Of a stretch of 64,000 nucleotides of DNA, positions 25,661-39,297 are shown piece by piece; the stretch's first letter is position 1; each line of letters opens with the position of its first letter. Made by a program: the position numbers and the translations under genes. This DNA is from Oreocharis arfaki (Eukaryota; Chordata; Aves; Passeriformes; Paramythiidae): contig VZRR01007847.1 in the NCBI GenBank assembly GCA_013398015.1, positions 226,242 through 290,241 of the forward strand, in the 5' to 3' direction. The notes beneath the pieces are model-generated. The model had not been told where the DNA came from. It ran no database searches and worked only from the letters and a program-made list of their open reading frames with translations.

Positions 25661-27295
25661 GCCTGCTTAAAGGCAGGAGGCAAGTGCCTCTGAGCAGCAC
25701 TATCATCTGCGAGAGTTTTACTCTTTCAGCTGCATTTTTGGCATTTTCCTTATTTTTGCATAGCTTATTTGCCAGACAACTGTTCTGCAGTTGGTGTTGG
25801 GTGAGAGTTGGGAAGCAATGGGAAACTGCAACATGAACAACTTGCTCCTTATCCTGTGCACTTCCCACGAGGGAAACACAAATTTACTTCTCTTCCTTGG
25901 GCACCTGAATCGTCCCTTTGTGGTTGTATGTTGCCCTTTTCAAATGTTTTAAGACTCCCAACCTGGTACGGTTAATTCAGAAACCTCTGGCATCTCCTAA
26001 CTCACAGTGCCACCACCACACACCTCCTTCCTATGGGTGCTGTGGGCTTGCCCTGCCCTTTGCTGCACGTTCCCAGCTCTGTGCTGCAGGATGGGACAGA
26101 GACTGCTGGGTTTGCACTGCAGCACTTGCCACTCTTCCACACTGCTGCTCCTGGCTGGATTAGCCCCTTGGGAATCAGCTGCTTTATTGCCTTCCCCCCA
26201 GGGACTCTTGCTGTCTGTGATGACAAGGTGAGAGTTTCACTGCAGCACTGGGAGAACCTCAGGTGACACTCTGCTGGGGCTTTTGACAGCCAGAAAGAGC
26301 AGCAGAATGGAGGTGAGACCAAGACAACAAAAGTACACCACAGAGCTCATGGAAAGCAGGAAACAAACTTCCACGGGGCTCTTGCTCTCCAAAGAAATGA
26401 GTAACAGCAGTCATGGCTACCCCAGTGCTGGAGGCTCAGGTAAAGGAAGATGACACCAGCAACGTGGCAGAGGTATCGTGGAGCCAGTCAATATGCACAG
26501 CCACTGATCAAACCAGTGATGCTGTAAGAGCACCTGCCCTGGTAAAACCCTCACTGCCCCAGGAGCAGCAGCCAGGGGGAGCAGACGAAGGGAGAAGGTG
26601 GGGAGCACGAGTGTCACACTTGTGTGAGGTGGACAGATGAGAAAGGGATCCGTGCACACCTGGGTTTTTTTTCTTCCACAAGAAAAGCAGAGCAGACCCC
26701 TCCTACTCTGTCCCTTGCTCCAAGTCAGAGGGAGTAGGAGAAATCACGACTACCTGATGCCTGCTTGGCAGTTGTCATGAAACAAGGCTGGCAGCTGCCA
26801 AGCCAGATCCCTGTCGCCTGGGTAGAGCTGCACTGTCAAGCAGGGCAGGACTCTGGCACATGCCGCAGACCCAGCCCTACCTGCCTGAGGCTGAAGAGTC
26901 CTCAGACTCTAAACCATATGAGGAGCTTCTCCCCCAGGGCAGAAATGCACTGCAAGACCTCTCAGTTGGGTTTGGGGGCCAACATTCAACCCCAGCAGCG
27001 TCGGGAGCTGCAGCAGGGAGGAAACTCCCGTCTACTCCCAGCTCAGTGTGAAAGGTAGCACGTTGTTGGGGTGGTGGTTCAGAGTTCCTCCTGCTGGGTG
27101 TTGAGGGAAGGCTGTTGTGGAGTAAACATCCCATTAAGCCAAGGAAAAAAGAAAAAAGAGCTTGCAAAGCCCAGTGGGGTGGGAGGCAAACAGCTCTATC
27201 AACGCTTGAGCGTGAGCAGTTTATATATAATCAACAGGCTCACCAGCTGGGAGGAGAGCAGCAGCACGAGGGAGCAGAGCTGGGAGCAATGGGAA

Positions 27296-27349
27296 ACCAT
27301 TGCCTTTTCCAAAGGGTTTGTCACCATTGCCTTTTCCAAAGGGTTTGCC
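27296..27349. repeat. 27-bp tandem duplication
   Basis: ACCATTGCCTTTTCCAAAGG plus 7 bases occurs twice in a row (27296-27322 and 27323-27349), followed by a decayed third partial unit to about 27,365. Confidence 0.85.
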
Positions 27350-27405
27350 TTTTTCAAAGGTTTTGACAGGCCGGCACCTGCAATTATTGCGGAGGACTGT
27401 GGAGA

Positions 27406-27457
27406 TCATAGAATATCCTGGGTTGGAAGGGACCCACAAGGATCATTGAAGTCCACC
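27406..27457 (-). mobile_element. Very short CR1 tail, minus strand
   Basis: ATCATAGAATATCCTGGGTT followed by GGAAGGGACCCACAAGGATC is the reversed CR1 3' end. About 50 bases survive. Confidence 0.8.
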
Positions 27458-28161
27458 TTGATAGGTACCAAGGAAGGCCATTCCCCTGTGATTTGCGTCA
27501 TACTTCAAACCAGATTTTTTCCCCACTATGGAGGGCAAGAAAAACTTTTTCTGTTTTCCACTCAGTTGCTGATATTCTAGAAACCCGTTGGATAGCATCT
27601 TTGGGAATCTCAGATTTAAACAGGTGTTGGGTTTCACCCCAAAGCTGAGGGCAGGCCAGGGGGACAAGCATGCACAGGCACCAGGGGAAGTCATGCTGAG
27701 ATTATGAGCCCCCAAAGCCAAGAATCCTCCCACCCCAAAGCCCTGAGGCAGAGCAAGTGCACACCTGGGGCTCCAATCCCAGCCCCTGTGGGGATGCAGC
27801 ACCCAGGGAACAGCTACCCTGGAAGTGCTGTGGGTGCTGACCCACCCGGAGGTGCCAGCAGGATGAGGTGCAGGAGAGGTGATGGATACTGGCTGTCTGT
27901 TCTGGCTGCAGCAGCAGAGAAGTGCCAGGGCTGGCTGGGGAGACAAAAGCTCTCCAGCTAGAGAGTAGATGTGTCCATCTGCACAAAGCTGCTGGACCTG
28001 CCAGTCATCTCACCCAGCCCCTTCCAAAAGCCAGCAGCAATGGGGAGCGGCGCTGGGAAGCCAAATGCCTTTGCTAATTGGACCTGTTACCATGTTTGTT
28101 TGTGGTTTTGTGGGGGTTTTTTTGTGGTTTCCTTTCCAGGCTGTGGTGGGAGCCTGGGGTT

Positions 28162-28460
28162 AGAATCACATAATGGTTTGGGTTGGAAGGGACCTCAAAA
28201 ACCATCTTGTGCCAGCCTATGCCAGGGCTTCACCACCCTCACAGTAGAGTTTTTTCCTAATGTCTAATCCAACCCTGCCTTCTTTCAGCTTGAGGCCTTT
28301 ACCCCTTGTCCTATCACTTCAGGCCCTTGTCCAAAGTCCTCCTCCAGCTCTCTTGGAGCTCCCTTAGGCACTGGAAGGGGCTCTAGGGTTTCCTTGGAGC
28401 CTTCCTTTCTCCAGGCTGGACACCCTCATCCCTCTCAGAGTGTCCTCATAGGATTATCTG
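28162..28460 (-). mobile_element. CR1 LINE 3' fragment with internal deletion, minus strand
   Basis: It starts AGAATCACATAATGGTTTGG and shows the later CR1 blocks (CACCCTCACAGTAGAG, TTACCCCTTGTCCTATCAC, CCTTTCTCCAGGCTGGACAC). Between ACCTCAAAAACCATC and GCCAGGGCTTCACC about 120 bases of the usual element are missing, so it carries an internal deletion. Weak CR1 similarity may extend to about 28,510. Confidence 0.88.
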
Positions 28461-30062
28461 GGCCCTGCCAGGTGCTCTAACCCATGCTGGGATCCAAGAC
28501 CTGGAGGGCAGTGAGTTCAATAATCTTGAAGAGCGAATTTTTTGCCCATTCCTCATACCACTGACAATATTCAAGGAATAAAGGTCATTTCTCCAGCAAA
28601 GCTTGCTTCAGGCCAGGTGCTTCCTTGGCTCAGGACAGGCACTGGCCTCTGTTCTCACTCTCACATGGGACTTGGATTTTGTGGTGCTACTAAAAGGAGC
28701 TACAGGGGTTTCTCCCCTCCTCACTCCTCCTTCTCTCTCTCCCAGCCGTTCAACTAGTGGTAAAACAGAAGCTGCTGAATCTCGAGGAGAGAATAAATAG
28801 CTTCAGTTCAGCCATGGATAGGAGATGGAGGCATTTGCTAGAGAGCATCTGACAGCTTGGTGAGAGCAGGCAGAGCTGGCTCTGGAGGAGCTGTGGCAAT
28901 TAGGATCTGTGTTTGCACTCACTCCATCATTCAGCACCAGAGGTTGCCATATGGAGAGCAGCCCTATCACTCCAACATCACAGGGCCCTACAGCTCACAC
29001 CCATCTCCCAGGGTGCTGCCGCCCCAGCATCTCCACACGGCTGCCTGCTGGGAGCACCATGGCAGCTCTGTCCTTGCCTGCTGCACCCTGGCACACCTCC
29101 AGGGCACCCCTGGGACCCAGCTGTGCTCCCCCTGCACCGCCTCAGGTCCAACAGGAGCGAGGCTGGAGCTGAGTTACCACAGCCCCACGCTGCTCCTTCA
29201 GCAGTGATTTCCAGCCCCACGGCAGGATTGATTCATTCCCCTTCTCCTGCACCCTGTCACTGGCAGAGCCGGCAGTGAAATTACACCTTCTGCTCCACAC
29301 CCCCGCTTCCCTTACTGTCTCCTGGACTAACTCCACTGCCTGGTGTTATTTTTAGCTCCTGGGAACTCTGATCTTTTTCTTAATGGGACACGTGTACTAT
29401 GAAACGTGCATGGGCAGATCGCTCCAGCTGCAGGCTCGCGTGAGGAGCTGCCAGGCTGTCACCCACCTTTCCAGGCACGGGCAGGGAGCAGTGCGACCCA
29501 TCTCAGCCAGCAGCCCTGGCAGGGACCGGGATGGCATGGCCTTGCCCTCATGACCCCCTTTACACACGGTTGTAGCCCCAGCTGTGCCTCCACACTGCTG
29601 GCCATGTCCAGCATTTTCCTACCCTGTCGGTTACCTGCCATGGGATGGAGAGGGGTGGAACCAGCCTGGTCCCTCCTGGAGGCTGGGGAGGCCACGTGCA
29701 GCAGGGAGGTGCTGCAAGGACACTGCTTTGGGGTGTCAGGAACCCCTTGGGGCATAGCCAGGCTGAGATGCAACCCCAGCCCAACATGGGTAAGCTGAGG
29801 CCTGGGACAAGGCTGCTGTTTGATAATGCTGATTAACAGTGCTGGAGCAGCCAGGAGCCAGCCATCCTGCAGCACCAGGAGGGCTCTCCCCTCCAGAGAT
29901 GGAGCAGCAACTCCTCTTTTCCTACTCGGGGTAAACCAGGGATACAGGAAGATTTGGGTTTCTTACACCTGGTGCTGCTGGAGAGCTCCAACATGCCCGG
30001 GGACAGAGCACCTCCCTGGAAGTCTCTGGATGCAGAGCCGTGCCAGCTGGGCCTGGAGGGTT

Positions 30063-30078
30063 GGGGGGGGGGGGGGGG
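30063..30078. repeat. G16 homopolymer
   Basis: Sixteen consecutive G. It may form a quadruplex and is a likely length error or polymorphism. Confidence 0.95.
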
Positions 30079-32596
30079 AGGAATACACAAATCAGCCTAT
30101 TTTTTGAAGTACCTAAATTAGGAGGTGGGAGTCTAATTTTAGGCACCTGGTATTGCCCTTCAGAGCGATGAGTTAAGGACTGCAAGTCCTTCAGTGAGCA
30201 CTGCCCCTTTCCTTATGCTGCCTGTGCCTCTGGGGCTAGGGCAGCCTCCTGGCTGAGATTAGCCCTCGCTGCCAGCCTGGCCCGTTGCAGGGGCACTGGA
30301 GCTGCTCAGACATGCTGTAATGGACCCCATAAACCCTAAACAAGGACTTTACAGCCTGTTTTGCAACTGAGCCTGCCTGTGACTCAGCAGCAGGGGAAAT
30401 CGAAGGCTATAACCACCCGGTGCTGACAGCACATTCACTCTGCCGAGCATCTCGCTGGGGCTGGAGGCACCTCCAGCTGAGCTGTTCCATGGTGCTGCTG
30501 CAGCAGAGCCAGGCACACCTCGTTAATGCTAATGAATTAAGTATCCCAACACCCAGGGAGGAGAGGAAAGCTGAGCCGTTGCTGTGCTGGGGATGAAACC
30601 AACACACAGAGACACTGAAGTGAGGAAGGGAGGCAACAGGAGTGGAGATCTCCATCACCCACTGCATCCCAGCCAGGGACAGCTGCAGCTCTGGCTCCAT
30701 GCCACCTGTGGCAGGTCAGACCCTTCCCATGTTTGACATTCCTCCACAGTTCTCTGGAAGCAGATTTGCTGCCCGTAACCCAGCAAAATGCCAGACCTCC
30801 TGCTGCTGAAGGAGTCCTGCACTTTGTCCTGGCCCACAGCACAACTCTAGGGACACCTGTGGCCACCTCAGCACCCCAGGCAGCACAAGGAGCTTGATAT
30901 CATCCCTGGCAAGGCAGAAAGATAAATGGGGACGGGAGCACTGTGCTGGCAGATTGCTGTTTGACAATTGCCCCTTGGAGGACACCTCCTCTGCAGCTCT
31001 GCCAGCCTGCTGCTCTCGTTCAAGACTTTCCAATCATTGTAATAGAGTGAAACCTTATTCACTGCCCTCATCCAGCTTCCCAGTGTGGCCGTGGGCACAC
31101 AGCAGGCGTCCTTCCCTCTGTACTAACAAGAGCCTTAATGGCTCTTCTGCCACAGCACAGATCAACCCCCAATAAACGTGGGCACTGGGGGAAGGCTGGA
31201 AGTGGGGTCAGGAGCAGAGCCAGGCAAAGGGAAGGCAGGAGTGGTGAGGGGTCTGGCTGGTACCCACAGGTGAGGGTCTGGCCCTGAGCAGGGGACAGGG
31301 AGCTGGGCAGGGTGGCCAAAGGGTGGAAGTGCTGGCATGTGATGGCACCTTCATCCTGTGTTGAATGGTTCAGCTGGGACTGAAGGGCAGCTGGCAGACA
31401 CCAGCAGGGATGGGGAGATGGGGACACTGCCCCATGCTGAGCATGCACAGACTCACTGCACATGAGATCATCACTGGCCATTGCTTCGGGGAAGTCTTGG
31501 GCACAGCACTGTGTCCGTGCCAGGCACTTGGGAAACCTTGGGATGTGCTCTGTGTCTCAAGGACATGCTGGGACAGAGTGGCTCCCTGTGGCTGGGAAAT
31601 GCTGACTGGGCAGGACCTCAGCACCTAGCAGATGGCAGGAGGGTGGGCAACATGACAGGAAGCACTGCCTGCACCCAGCCCCCAGGACTTTCTCCTAAAA
31701 TGGGACTCATGAAAACCTCTTTTTCCAGGAGATGTGGATGGAACTGCAGCAGGGGCAGAGCTGGGAAGTCCCACTCTCCCACCCATGCTCTGGTCCCATG
31801 TGGGGCCACAATAATGAGATGGAAGAGTGGAGGTGCCAGGAGGCACCTGTGTGTCACCACAGCAGGAGGATGGGGACACATCCCACTGGAGCTGCCCACT
31901 GGGGCAGAAACACTGTGCCTTGCAAGAGCATCTCGAGGCTGCTGATTTCCTCTGAGGAGCTTCTTGGCCCAAATCTCTAGAGTGTTGGAAATGCAAGAAC
32001 ATTTCCCTAATCAGCAGCTCCATCAGCACAGGGGACGCCAGCTCCCCATCAGTTCTATTTGACGCAGTCTCTCACTTGCCATGCACTACCCAAGGCTCCA
32101 CCAAGAGCTTCACCACGAGAGGAACTTCCCAACAGGAGTCGGGGTAGAAATATCGGCGCAGGGAAACACTGATGCCCCTGTCAGAAGCAGCACCTCTTGG
32201 CTCAGCTGTTTTGGCACAGGACAGAACTGCTCCAGAGAGGATTAGCAGAGGTGCTCAGAGGGCAGAGACGGCCCTGTTGCCAACCCCCAAGGAGGGGACC
32301 CCCAGCCCAACCTTGTCTCTGCTGGGCTTATTGATTTGCCAAGGCTCGTCCTAGAGATCTGGGATTCGAACAGCGGAGCTGTCTCCACGGGTTACCATGG
32401 TGATGGGAAGCACAGCCACATCCCTTCGCTGCCCCCGTGGTGGGACAAGACGGTGCCCAGGCAGCAGATCCCCCTTGGGGGAGGTTTGGGACTTGTTGTG
32501 CCTCCTGGGACACACCTCTGGGGTGCATCCCCACCCTCTGTCCCACCATCAGACACAAGCCAGGGCTCAGTGCAGGCTGGCCTTGCTGGAGCTGGT

Positions 32597-32644
32597 GTGG
32601 AGAGGGAAGGAGATGCTGGGGTGGAGAGGGAAGGAGGTGCTGGG
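32597..32644. repeat. 24-bp minisatellite, two units
   Basis: GTGGAGAGGGAAGGAGATGC plus TGGG repeated with one substitution (32597-32620 and 32621-32644). Confidence 0.85.
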
Positions 32645-34194
32645 GTGAGCCACGCAGTTTCTCTCCATTTCCCTTCATTTCCTTTCCGTGCTTTTCTCCT
32701 CTCCTTTCTTGCCCTTCCCAGGCCTGTGGCTGGACCAGCTCCTCTCCCATCAGAGGTGCATCAGTGGTGGCAGGAGGAGAGTGGGCTTTGCAGAGCTGCG
32801 GAGGGGGCCCGGGAAGACAAAGTGCTCTCATGCACCAGAGACTGATTTCGCCCTCCAGCCAGCTAATGCAGATTGTTTCCTCCAGGATTCCTCCCTTGTC
32901 GCATGCCCCAAAATGCAGACACGTTCCGGCCAGGTGTGATCAGAAGAATGGATCCCAGCCTTTGCATTTCACGGGCTGTCTTTCAGGTGTCTGACCTGTG
33001 CAGCTGTCCCGGGAGGGGTGTCCCGATGCCACAGGGCTGGAGATGCCCTGGCAAAGCAGTGAGTGCAGATCCTCACTCCCCCTCCAAGAAGGCGCAGGGA
33101 CAGCACACAGCCCGAGGTGACATCCTCCTCCTCTTCCTGGGCTGCGGTAGCACTGTGCATCCTCTTCTGCTGGGAGAGGACACTGCTCCCGGCAGGAATG
33201 AATTATTCAGCAGTGGTCACTCCTCCCGCTCGCCTTACTCCGCGTGAATCGCGCTCCACACGTGCCTGAGATGCAGCCAGGGATGTAATCATCCAGGGGA
33301 AATGGGAAAAGCGCTTTGGTGGATGGATGGAGCCGACGCGGATCGCTCCTGGAAGGACAGAGCAGCAGATGCTGCCGGCGCGGGCCTGGGTCACACCTCG
33401 TGCCCAGCCTGGTGTCACTGTGGGAGGGGTGTGTGCGAGAAGCTGGGCTGCCTGGCCGGGGCACTGGGATGGCACCAGTGCCACCAGGGACTGTCCTTGC
33501 CTTGATTTTGCCTTTCCCCACACTCAGCCTTTCCTCCCTCTGTCCTGTGCTACCCTGCTTGGGGTAAACCCTAAGCTCAGCGGACTGTGTCTGCTCCATG
33601 TCTTCTCATCCCTGGACCCTCTCTGCTCCCTCCCCTGCGCCGAAAAATCCCTCTGAGACCCTGTGACCAAGGCCCTGTGTAAGTGGCCGAGGTGCCATCA
33701 CCCTGCAGAAGCCGTACTGCAAAATAGGGCGAAAAAGGTTTAGGCTCTGCAGCACGCTCCTGGGCTGTGTGAGAAATGCTTTCACAATTGTTGAAGATTC
33801 AATGCAAACTAGTCACTGAAGGCCAAGGGCTCTTGTAACAAAATAAAAAGAGAAAGCTTTTCTGAAAGCAAGAGCTGATTCATACTGACAGAAATGGCCA
33901 TCTATTTAGGAAAGCTTAAAACCTCAGAAAGCACCACTTCTGTTGCATCTAGCTGGGTTATAAGCTCTGCTGTAACCTGTCTCTCCAGTGAAAATAACAC
34001 ATTTACAGCAGTCTCCCTAGTCTTGGTGTCTAAACAACCATAAATCCACAGGCAGAGCAAGGGTGGTGGTAAAAGCAGACACGAATCAGCCAGGGCTTGA
34101 CACAGAGTCAGCACAGAATGGAGCAGGAGCCAGCAGCGCCCTGCTCTGGGGACAGGCAGCAACCAAATCCTCCCCAAGCAAACCAGAGCCTGCC

Positions 34195-34400
34195 CATGGC
34201 CTCCCTCACTTAAATCTACATTGCAATTAATTAAACGTTTTAATATCAAAAAAGAAAGATCAAGGATCAGCAGTAATAAATCCTCCAATCTCGTTTTCTG
34301 TATTAAGCTGGTGCATACCCAGGGCAAGTGGGATAATTAGAGTCACGCTGTGATTTATTTGGAGGAAGGAACCGAAGGCATTCAGATATTGGCATTCTCA
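34195..34400. promoter_or_regulatory. AT-rich non-coding island
   Basis: It contains homeodomain-like cores such as AATTAATTAAACG near 34,225 within GC-rich surroundings, and no repeat or exon signature. Candidate enhancer by composition only. Confidence 0.3.
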
Positions 34401-37019
34401 GTCTCGGCACATGTTTGTGCCCCAGTTCCCCGCCTGCATGATAAATCCCCCTGTGGTGGAGGAGCTGGTGGCAGCAGGATTGTGGGTCTGGGGTGTGCAG
34501 GGAGCCTCAAGTCTTGGGTGCTGCTGCCAGTGCGGATCAAAGGGCACCCAACAGGCAGTGGGCTGAAAGAAAGGTTGTGCTGGGGTCAACGCGGCCTTTG
34601 CCCATCCCAGGAGGATTTTAGCTGTGTAACCCCACCCAGGAAAGCCCCTCCACTGAGGCTGGCTCTGGCAGGAGAGGCCTGAGATCCTTCAAGCACCTCT
34701 GGCACAAGCGGTCGCGAGTGTTTCAGGGTTTTCACCTTTCTGCCCCTTGCTCAAGCACTTTGAGCACAGGGACCCCTACCCTGGGCTGAGGATGTCACTG
34801 TCCCCAGCACCATCCCCAGCCCCAAGAGTGCAGCATTTTGCTGGACCGTTTCCCAGGCTGTGGCTCCAGCACAGCAGGGCCAGCAGCAGGCACCTGCATT
34901 TCAGGCACACATGCAGCGAGGAAGCCATGGTTACGCACAGGTATTTCTATTCTCAGCAGTCATTTTTGGAGTTGCTTTTAACTTTTTCCTGTCTTTTCAC
35001 CTTTTTGGATAGGAGGTGACATTTTTTTTCTCAGCATGGGTGTGAATTCTTGTGGGCACTTTGAAGGCTGGAGAGGTCTCTTCTTGCAGGGGAAATGAGG
35101 CTGCAGGCTTTGCTCCCCAGCTATTCCACCCCAGCAGCAGTGGGGTTGTGGGGTGTGATGGGTGTTCCTTGGGTGCTGTTGGGGGCTTTTTCTGCTGAAA
35201 ACATGAAGATTCCCCAGCAGCTGGGTGAGGCTCTGGGCTTGGAAACATACACAGGGGGAAGGGACTTCCAGCTGGGTTTGCAAGTATCTGGAAGCTTCAT
35301 GCCAAGGATTCCACAGCTTAGGGGCTGCCCCATCCCTTGGCAGCCAGAAACTGCACATGAAAGGCTTCGTAGATGCCACTGAAATTTCCCCAAGAGGCAC
35401 AATCCCCTCTGGAAAGTCACCCCTGCACGTAGAGACGTCAGACACTTTATCTTTTTCCTTACCCCAAGAAGTAATCCATGGACACCTTGGCTCTGTGGAT
35501 CGCAAGCAGAAGTCTTTGCCTTGAAGGAAGTGGAGGATTTTGCAACATGGGGAAAGGAGGAACTCAGTGGCTACTTAAAGGCTGTGAAAACACTCATTCA
35601 ATCTACATTATAAATGCCTCAGGCTCGTGCAGGCTGTCACTGCCCCAAGGGGATCAGCACTTCTGATGGCCCAGTCCCACCAGCAAAAAACGCTGCTGGT
35701 TCTGATTGTCTCAGAATGTTTGTTTGTTCCTCCAGGCCTCAGCCTCCAAAATCACCGGACTGCACAAGGAATTGAAGTTTTAATGTATTCTTCGAGGATT
35801 AAATTTCAAGATCTCATAAACACCCAGTGAGGACTGGGGATACACACCTAGAAGCAGAGGATGAGAATCCAAGAGCTGGTATTTAAAAGTGAATTAATCT
35901 GGGATTTCAAGTCAATCCTGCTCTATTTAAAAGCCTCATTCTTGAGGGAACACTGCGACAAAAGCACTCTGTCCTCAGTGTTGGTGCTGGCACACAGTGT
36001 AACACCCTTGAGGGGGACCAGCGCTGGTGCCCCACTACCAGCAGCAAAGACACAACCTGTTCTAAGCACCAGGGAGTCCAAATCTTCCCAAGGGATGGGG
36101 ACTACAGCTTCCTCTGACATGGCAATGAAGGACAATAACGTGGCACAGTTCCTGCTGAGGGCGAATCACTTCGAGAGTTCCTGAAGAAAAGCACAATTTA
36201 GACAAAATGTTCCCAAGTCTCCTCAAGAGCCCACAGGAGAAAGGCAGAACAACCCATCCTCCTGAGCCTTGCTGCTGGAGCACCTGAAGCTGGATGGTGT
36301 CACGTCGTGAATTAACTCGAGGAGATTTTTTTCCCTGCTTGAAGCAGTAGCACCCATAAAGAAGGTGCAGAGAAGCCTTGCCTTTGGACAGTGCCAAAGG
36401 TCCCCGAGAGGATGTCCTGGCTGCTGCTCAGAGCAGGGAGATGCTTTCCCTGCCCTCAGAGGATGGAGCTGGGAGAAACCGCCAATGGCTGCACAGTGGA
36501 AGAGACCAGGCTTCTTCCAGATTTAAAAACCCTCATGAATTCCCATAACTCCAGGAGCTGGGGCTTTCTTCAGCCACTGGATTTCACAAGACTGATGTTT
36601 CCAAGGCTGGCAAAGGTGGGCGCAGCTCTCAAATATACTGCCATGAAATCACAGTCCCCTTCAGCTTGTTGTGGTAGATCCAGGGCACTTGGCACTGCTA
36701 GGAGCCCGAAGGACAGCCCTGCAGCAGCATGGAGAAAGAAGAGGAATACCTATTTTTAGCCACAGAGCATTTAGGTCTTTCCTCTTTTGCAGAGATGGGC
36801 CGAAGGCAGTGAGAGCAGCCTATGGCACTGAACTCCCCATCGAACACTTGAAGTGCTTGCCACCAAAACAGAAACTTATCTGAGGTCTTAAGGGAAATGG
36901 ATGGGATTGGGCCTGTCTTTCCAGCATGGAGCAGAGCTGGCTGGGCATGGCAGGGAAGGGGCTGAGCTGCTGCACTTGGAGCAGCTGCCACATTTGGCTG
37001 GGAGCATCTCTCTGTGCCT

Positions 37020-37260
37020 GTTGACATGCTAAAATGAATAGAGATGCCTTTTGATGTTCCCTTTGAATTGCTACTCTCTCTTCCTTCTTGTCCCCAGGGT
37101 ATTTTATTGGACTTCATAATAAAGCTGGAGGGGGGGCAGGAGGGAGAAAGTTCTTTGAGCTTATTGTAAATGAGCAGAATTTTATCATCCCTCTGCTCGC
37201 ATTTTAGATTTACCCTGTAATCTTATTTACAAGCTGAATACGAAGTGCTGGAGTAATCAG
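37020..37260. promoter_or_regulatory. AT-rich non-coding island
   Basis: A low-GC stretch with TTGTAAATGAGCAGAATTTT and TGTAATCTTATTTAC motifs, broken by a short G-run at 37,129-37,135. Not a recognised repeat. Candidate regulatory element by composition only. Confidence 0.3.
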
Positions 37261-38861
37261 TAGGTGATCAATAACCAAGAGAGGCTCCTTGAGCTGCAAC
37301 CATTTAAAGTCAGTCTGTTCCCTCACATGCAGGTGTGGAAGCTGTTTTTTGGGAGGAAAGGTGCTGCTGGGAGAGGCCAGCGTGGTCCCCTTTGTGCAGA
37401 TTGAACCAGGGGTCTGACAAGTCTCACTCATCTTCCTATGAGCCACTAGCTTGGCCATGAACTGAATCCTCAGCACAAGCCTTGGTTTGGGGGTGGGATG
37501 AAGTCAAACCTTCCTCTGCCTTGAAGCAGGGCAGGTGGACCACAATCAACATTTCTGCTCCTGCTCAGCTCAGTGTAAATCAGGTACAATCCTCCCAAAA
37601 GGGCGATGTGCTTCTGCTTAGAGAGGTGGGACCAGTCGGTGGAACCACGGGAAGTTTGGGCTGGTGTGCTGGGCAACCCATCAGCCCCCGTCTGCTGCTA
37701 ATTAGCATGCCTGCCCTCTCTGGGATCACTGATCTTGTTATTTCTTACTGCCCTCTCTTTCGCATTCAGCTTTGTCTTTCGTTTACCCAAAGATGCTGGC
37801 AACCCCAGTGCACTTCTAATTCAAAATAAAGAAATATATCTGAGTTTTAGAAAGGGCTGCAGGGAGGGCAGAGAAAGGTCTTGTCATCTTTTTGTTACTC
37901 TGCAGTCCAGACATGGCAAAAATCAAGCGGCTAAATTCAGATGTTACCTCCTGTGTGACCACCCTGAGCGGAGGGGAGCAGGACATGGATACTTGCTCAA
38001 GCTGCCTGCCCACTGCCTCCCCCTTCCAGCTCCCACACTGGCTGGGAAAGCGCCTGCTGAGTCCCAGCCTGTTGCTGCCTCACTCTCCTCTCGCTGCCTC
38101 CTCCTTACTCAGCAGCAGCATCTCCTCCAGCCCATCCATCACCCCGGATTAGCCATTAGTACAGTCACCCACTCGCGGGGCTGCAGCTCTGATGGCTTGT
38201 GTTAGCATTCCAGCCACCACAACGAATGGCCTGACATCAAAACCCTTTTGGATCACAGGGAGAAGCCAATCAATTATTTCACTCCCCTGCCTGCTGCCAG
38301 CACCCAGGCTGGAGCATGCTCTGATCCCTTAATGGCATTTAGAAACACCATCAAGAGAGGGGCGCATTTCATTCCGCTCTGTGCATGGCCAGTGCCAAAA
38401 GGGCATTATCACAAACCCCCTTGGTGGGACAGGCTGTCCCCTGATGCTGCCTGCTGTCCCTGCACCCCTCCTGCTGTCCTGCACTTCCTCCCAGGGATGC
38501 CTAGCCCGACTCCCCCCCAGTCAGCTCCTGCCACGGGAAGCACTGCAGGTAGCCCAGCCTCCCAGGCAGGCAGAGGGCAGGGGAGGAATTGTGTGCAAAA
38601 GGGTAAAAAAAAAAGCCTTAATTGGAGTGCCCTGTCTCTCAATTCACTTAAAGCCATCAAGTTCCCAGCAGCAGCACGGTTCTTGCTCACTTCCCTTCTC
38701 TCATGTACAAATATAGCACGATAATTAGATGAGGGCTCTTTGGCCTCTTGTTGGCATCTCATCCTGCGTGGGACAGGGTCAGGCAGCCGGCACGGCATGG
38801 GGTGCTGGGCAGAGCGTCCTCTGAGCACGCTGCCGCAGCCCCAAACACCCCTCCCTCCTGG

Positions 38862-39297
38862 TGATGCCTTATCAGGCCACCTAAAAAACAGAGACTAGAC
38901 AAGAGTAAGGGAATAAAGGTATTTATTTGAAGGGCCTTCAAAGGTACACCCTGGGGAGCCAGAGGCTACTGCCAAGACGGACCCCAAGATGGACCCCAGG
39001 TCACAAGTTCTTCACACTTTTAAGAGTTTGGTCTATTTTACATATCAAGTTCAATTCTCCAATTAAAGCTTCAGTTAATGATGTAATTTTCCCCAAGCTC
39101 ACCCCCCCCTTCCCAAGATGTTGGTTTACATTTTGGGCCTAGGACAGGCTGTATGTCCTTGGACGGCAGGCCTGGAGAGGGTTTGTTATGTCTATCTAGC
39201 TTAAGAGAGCAGCAGCTAACAGACTACAAGAAACTTCAGAGTTATACTCTAGACAGTACAGGATTTTAAATTATAAAAGTTAAAACTTAAGGCATCA
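38862..39297 (-). mobile_element. Solo LTR of a second avian ERV family, minus strand (436 bp)
   Basis: The ends form a perfect 10-bp inverted repeat, TGATGCCTTA and TAAGGCATCA. The element is bracketed by a 4-bp duplication, CTGG (38858-38861 and 39298-39301). On the minus strand an AATAAA signal lies near the 3' end (38927-38922), which sets the orientation. A 4-bp duplication suits a gammaretrovirus-like (ERV1) integrase; that class is an inference. No viral coding sequence is present. Confidence 0.85.

Larger units (their letters stand above)
28511..38857. other. No gene recognised apart from listed repeats and islands
   Basis: GC-rich DNA. A CpG-richer patch at about 33,210-33,400 is noted but too short and weak to call an island. 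No protein-like exon was found. Confidence 0.45.
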
